Part shown: piece by piece, positions 61,866 to 64,000 of the stretch
Position numbering within the stretch: the first letter of the stretch is position 1
Layout of the letters: every line of letters starts with the position of its first letter
From: Pseudogemmobacter lacusdianii
GTDB lineage: Bacteria; Pseudomonadota; Alphaproteobacteria; Rhodobacterales; Rhodobacteraceae
Assembly (NCBI RefSeq): GCF_030848395.1
Contig: NZ_JAVDBT010000016.1
Location: 29,250 to 93,249 of the forward strand
DNA: 64,000 bases
Reading direction: 5' to 3'
Translations under genes and position numbers: made by a program
Notes under the pieces: generated by a model
The model's input: only the letters and a program-made list of their open reading frames with translations
What the model was told of the DNA's origin: nothing
Database searches by the model: none

Positions 61866-61886
61866 CTATCGCTCTTAAAGCGATAG
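61866..61886. promoter_or_regulatory. Inverted repeat CTATCGCT-CTTAA-AGCGATAG
   Basis: Two perfect 8-bp arms around 5 nt lie in the 297-bp gap between the GlxA-type regulator and the importer gene. No T-run follows, so an operator upstream of the importer is as likely as a terminator of the previous gene. Confidence 0.5.
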
Positions 61887-62100
61887 GCTGCAGGCCAATT
61901 TCTGGGCCAGCAGATCAAGGAATTCGCAGAACTTACATAGCCGTGGGTTATGCATTCCATAACAATTTTCAGAGGTCACGCCGCCCAAGGCCGCGCCTTA
62001 GCATGACCCACCGCCCGTTAATCTGAGCGCCTCATACCGCCAGAAACCTCCGGTCATCAGTACGGTACCAGTTGTAAGTTAAACCAACAGGGAAGACAAA

Positions 62101-63747
62101 ATGTCCAAAAATGGCAAAGATAGCTCCGGCCATCACGCAGCGCTGATGTATGCACAAGAGGTGCAAGACGGAACGCTCAGCCGCCGAGAGTTTCTGACGC
62201 GCAGCACCGCGCTGGGGGTCTCCGCAGCCGCGGCCTATGGCCTCATCGGACTTGCCGCGCCCACCCCGGCCCATGCCGAGCCGCAAATGGGTGGTGTGCT
62301 GCGGATGAATATGGAGACCCGCGGTCTGAAAGACCCGCGCACGGCCGATTGGAACCAAATCACCAACTTCACCCGAGGATGGCTGGAATATTTGGTCGAA
62401 TACAACAACGACGGCACCTTCCGCGGCATGCTGCTTGAAAGCTGGGACACCAACGAAGACGCCACCGAATACACGTTGAAAGTGCGTCCGGGCATCAAAT
62501 GGTCGAATGGCGATGATTTCACCGCCGAAGACGTGGTGCATAACTTCACCCGCTGGGCCGATGGTACGGTCGAGGGCAGCTCGATGTCGGCACGGATGTC
62601 CGGTCTGCAAGATCCGGCCACCAAACAGGCACGCCCGGACGCCTTCGAGGTTATCGATGCGCTGACCGTTAAGATTAAGCTCAGCCATCCCGATATCACG
62701 CTGATCGTCAGTGCCGCAGAATATCCGGCCGCCATTGTGCACAAAAGCTACGACAACTCGGATCCGTCGGTGAATCCGATTGGCACCGGCCCCTATATGC
62801 CGGAAGTCTTCGAAGTTGGCGTCAGAGGTGTGCTCGTCAAACGCGCTGACCCCTGGTGGGGCACCGAGATCTACGGCGGCCCCTATTTGGACCGCATCGA
62901 GTATATCGACCTTGGAGTCGACGTCTCCGCTTGGGTGACGGCCGCCGGTTCAGGTGAAATTGATGCGACCTATCAAACGGTTGGCGATTTCGTCGAGATC
63001 ATGGACGGGCTCGGTTGGAATAAGATCGAGGCAGAGACCGCCAATACTCTGACGGTTCGCTTCAACCAAAACGCCCCCGAGTTCAAAGATCTGAACGTGC
63101 GCAAGGCCCTGCAAATGGCTGTCGACAATAAGGTCGTTTTGGAACTGGGTTATTCGGGCCTGGGAACCGTGGCGGAGAACCATCACGTCAGCCCGATCCA
63201 TCCCGAATATGCCGAACTGGCGCAGCAAGAGTTCAACCCGGCCAAGGCGAAAGAGCTGATCGACGCCGCGGGCATGACTGACTTTGAGTTTGAATTGATC
63301 TCGCTGGACGACGACTACCAAGCGGCGACCTGCGATGCCGTTGCGGCGCAGATCCGTGATGCTGGCATCAAGATCAAGCGCACTGTCATGCCAGGCTCCA
63401 CCTATTGGAACGGCTGGACCACCTACCCCTTCTCAGCCACCGAATGGAACATGCGCCCGCTTGGCGTGCAAATCCTGGCCATCGCCTATCGCTCGGGCGA
63501 GGCTTGGAACGAAAGCGCCTTCTCGAATGAAGAGTTCGATACCAAACTGGGCGAAGCTGTTGCCATCGCCGATGCCGACAAGCGCCGTGAAGTGATGAAA
63601 CGGCTTGAAGAGATCTTGCAAGAGCAGGCTGTGCTTATTCAGCCCTACTGGCGCTCGGTCTTCCGCCATGCCGATCCGAAAGTGGGAGGCTGCGACATGC
63701 ATGTCACCTTCGAGCATCACCACTATAAGTGGCATTGGATCGCCTAA
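62101..63747 (+). CDS. Family 5 (dipeptide/oligopeptide-type) solute-binding protein, Tat-exported
   Basis: This 548-residue protein has a twin-arginine signal (S27-R28-R29-E-F-L-T) with a hydrophobic stretch and a cleavage site near residue 59 (AHA-E). The mature sequence is a family 5 binding protein: [22 protein letters not shown] and the later [23 protein letters not shown]. Such proteins bind peptides, opines, nickel or modified amino acids. The amine genes upstream favour a betaine-like or amino acid derivative. A stem-loop separates it from the permease gene. Confidence 0.88.
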   Translation: MSKNGKDSSGHHAALMYAQEVQDGTLSRREFLTRSTALGVSAAAAYGLIGLAAPTPAHAEPQMGGVLRMNMETRGLKDPRTADWNQITNFTRGWLEYLVEYNNDGTFRGMLLESWDTNEDATEYTLKVRPGIKWSNGDDFTAEDVVHNFTRWADGTVEGSSMSARMSGLQDPATKQARPDAFEVIDALTVKIKLSHPDITLIVSAAEYPAAIVHKSYDNSDPSVNPIGTGPYMPEVFEVGVRGVLVKRADPWWGTEIYGGPYLDRIEYIDLGVDVSAWVTAAGSGEIDATYQTVGDFVEIMDGLGWNKIEAETANTLTVRFNQNAPEFKDLNVRKALQMAVDNKVVLELGYSGLGTVAENHHVSPIHPEYAELAQQEFNPAKAKELIDAAGMTDFEFELISLDDDYQAATCDAVAAQIRDAGIKIKRTVMPGSTYWNGWTTYPFSATEWNMRPLGVQILAIAYRSGEAWNESAFSNEEFDTKLGEAVAIADADKRREVMKRLEEILQEQAVLIQPYWRSVFRHADPKVGGCDMHVTFEHHHYKWHWIA

Positions 63748-63755
63748 GATCCTTA

Positions 63756-63783
63756 GGCCCTGCCCGCCGTCTCGGGTGGGGCC
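63756..63783 (+). promoter_or_regulatory. Stem-loop between the binding-protein and permease genes
   Basis: GGCCCTGCCCG pairs with CGGGTGGGGCC over 11 positions (two G-T wobbles) around a 6-nt loop, 8 bp after the binding-protein stop. It resembles the other stem-loops found after binding-protein genes in this window. Confidence 0.55.
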
Positions 63784-63850
63784 CCTTCCGCTCAGCTAAG
63801 ACCAAGGGGGCAAGCACGCCACCCTAGCCCGCCTTCGGGAAGAGATGCCT

Positions 63851-64000
63851 ATGCTCATTTTCGTGTTGAAACGATTTGCCGTGATGCTGATGACGGTACT
63901 CGCGCTGACCTTTGTAGTTTTTTACCTTACGAACCTACCGCCGAACCTTGAAAAGCTTGCCAAATCAGAAGCTTCCGCGCGGATGACGGATGAGCAGGTG
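63851..64000 (+). CDS. Dipeptide-type ABC transporter permease, N-terminal part (runs off the window)
   Basis: Fifty codons are visible. I chose ATG 63851 because GGGAAG lies at a suitable distance; an in-frame ATG two codons earlier is too close to it. The translation starts MLIFVLKRFAVMLMTVLA, the single N-terminal membrane segment typical of DppB-type permeases. It is 103 bp downstream of the family 5 binding protein, so it should be the first permease of that importer. Confidence 0.75.
   Translation, partial: MLIFVLKRFAVMLMTVLALTFVVFYLTNLPPNLEKLAKSEASARMTDEQV

Noticed and set aside
1..64000. tRNA, rRNA, integrase, transposase or phage genes
   Set aside because: None could be recognised by motif or protein family on either strand, so no mobile element boundary is claimed.

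Overview
The window is about 62% GC, with tightly packed operons, many ATGA-type start/stop overlaps and gene families typical of Alphaproteobacteria. Heterotetrameric sarcosine oxidase, a rhizobial/roseobacter-style phn cluster and a non-pyrrolysine MttB homologue all point to a member of the Rhodobacteraceae. This placement is an inference from gene content. No rRNA, tRNA, CRISPR array, insertion sequence or phage gene was recognised.

Region 1 (1-7568) is a phosphonate scavenging unit on the minus strand. It holds a flavin amine oxidoreductase, phosphonoacetaldehyde hydrolase (phnX), a four-gene ABC importer and the start of a sulfatase-fold phosphonate monoester hydrolase. A divergent AraC-type regulator faces it. 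There is no PhnW transaminase, so the flavoenzyme probably makes the aldehyde for PhnX.

Region 2 (7569-10760) carries a trimeric autotransporter adhesin and a small secreted protein with a peptidoglycan-binding-like end. The adhesin stalk has strict five-residue and then six-residue periodicity, with no Lys or Arg over about 335 residues.

Region 3 (10768-23370) is a complete C-P lyase locus. It comprises phnGHIJKL and phnN, a separate phnM, a DUF1045 2H-type protein, the PhnF repressor, a hexapeptide acetyltransferase and the PhnCDE1E2 importer. I see Pho-box-like sites upstream of phnC, upstream of phnG and between phnM and the DUF1045 gene, and a perfect 20-bp palindrome that is probably the PhnF operator.

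Region 4 (23425-27728) is a compact, unrecognised cassette: GNAT acyltransferase, acyl carrier protein, cytochrome P450 and fatty-acyl-AMP ligase, preceded by an outer-membrane barrel. The P450 lacks the normally invariant ExxR motif. This is the best candidate for an undescribed biosynthetic system in the window.

Region 5 (28341-64000) is a run of units for methylated amines and amino-acid-like compounds. In order: a GlxA-type regulator with a polar amino acid ABC importer and an SDR; sarcosine oxidase soxBDAG with an enolase-superfamily enzyme; a dimethylglycine/sarcosine dehydrogenase-like protein with a LysR regulator; an ornithine-cyclodeaminase-like enzyme with a Liv-type importer that includes a LivM-LivG fusion; a divergent RpiR-led operon of isochorismatase-like hydrolase, glutamine-synthetase-like ligase, N-formylglutamate amidohydrolase-like enzyme and class III aminotransferase; a LysR regulator divergent from an MttB-like methyltransferase, a second dimethylglycine dehydrogenase-like protein and a GlxA-type regulator; and the start of a dipeptide-type ABC importer that runs off the end. 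Together these suggest an organism specialised in mining organic phosphorus and methylated nitrogen compounds for P, N and one-carbon units.
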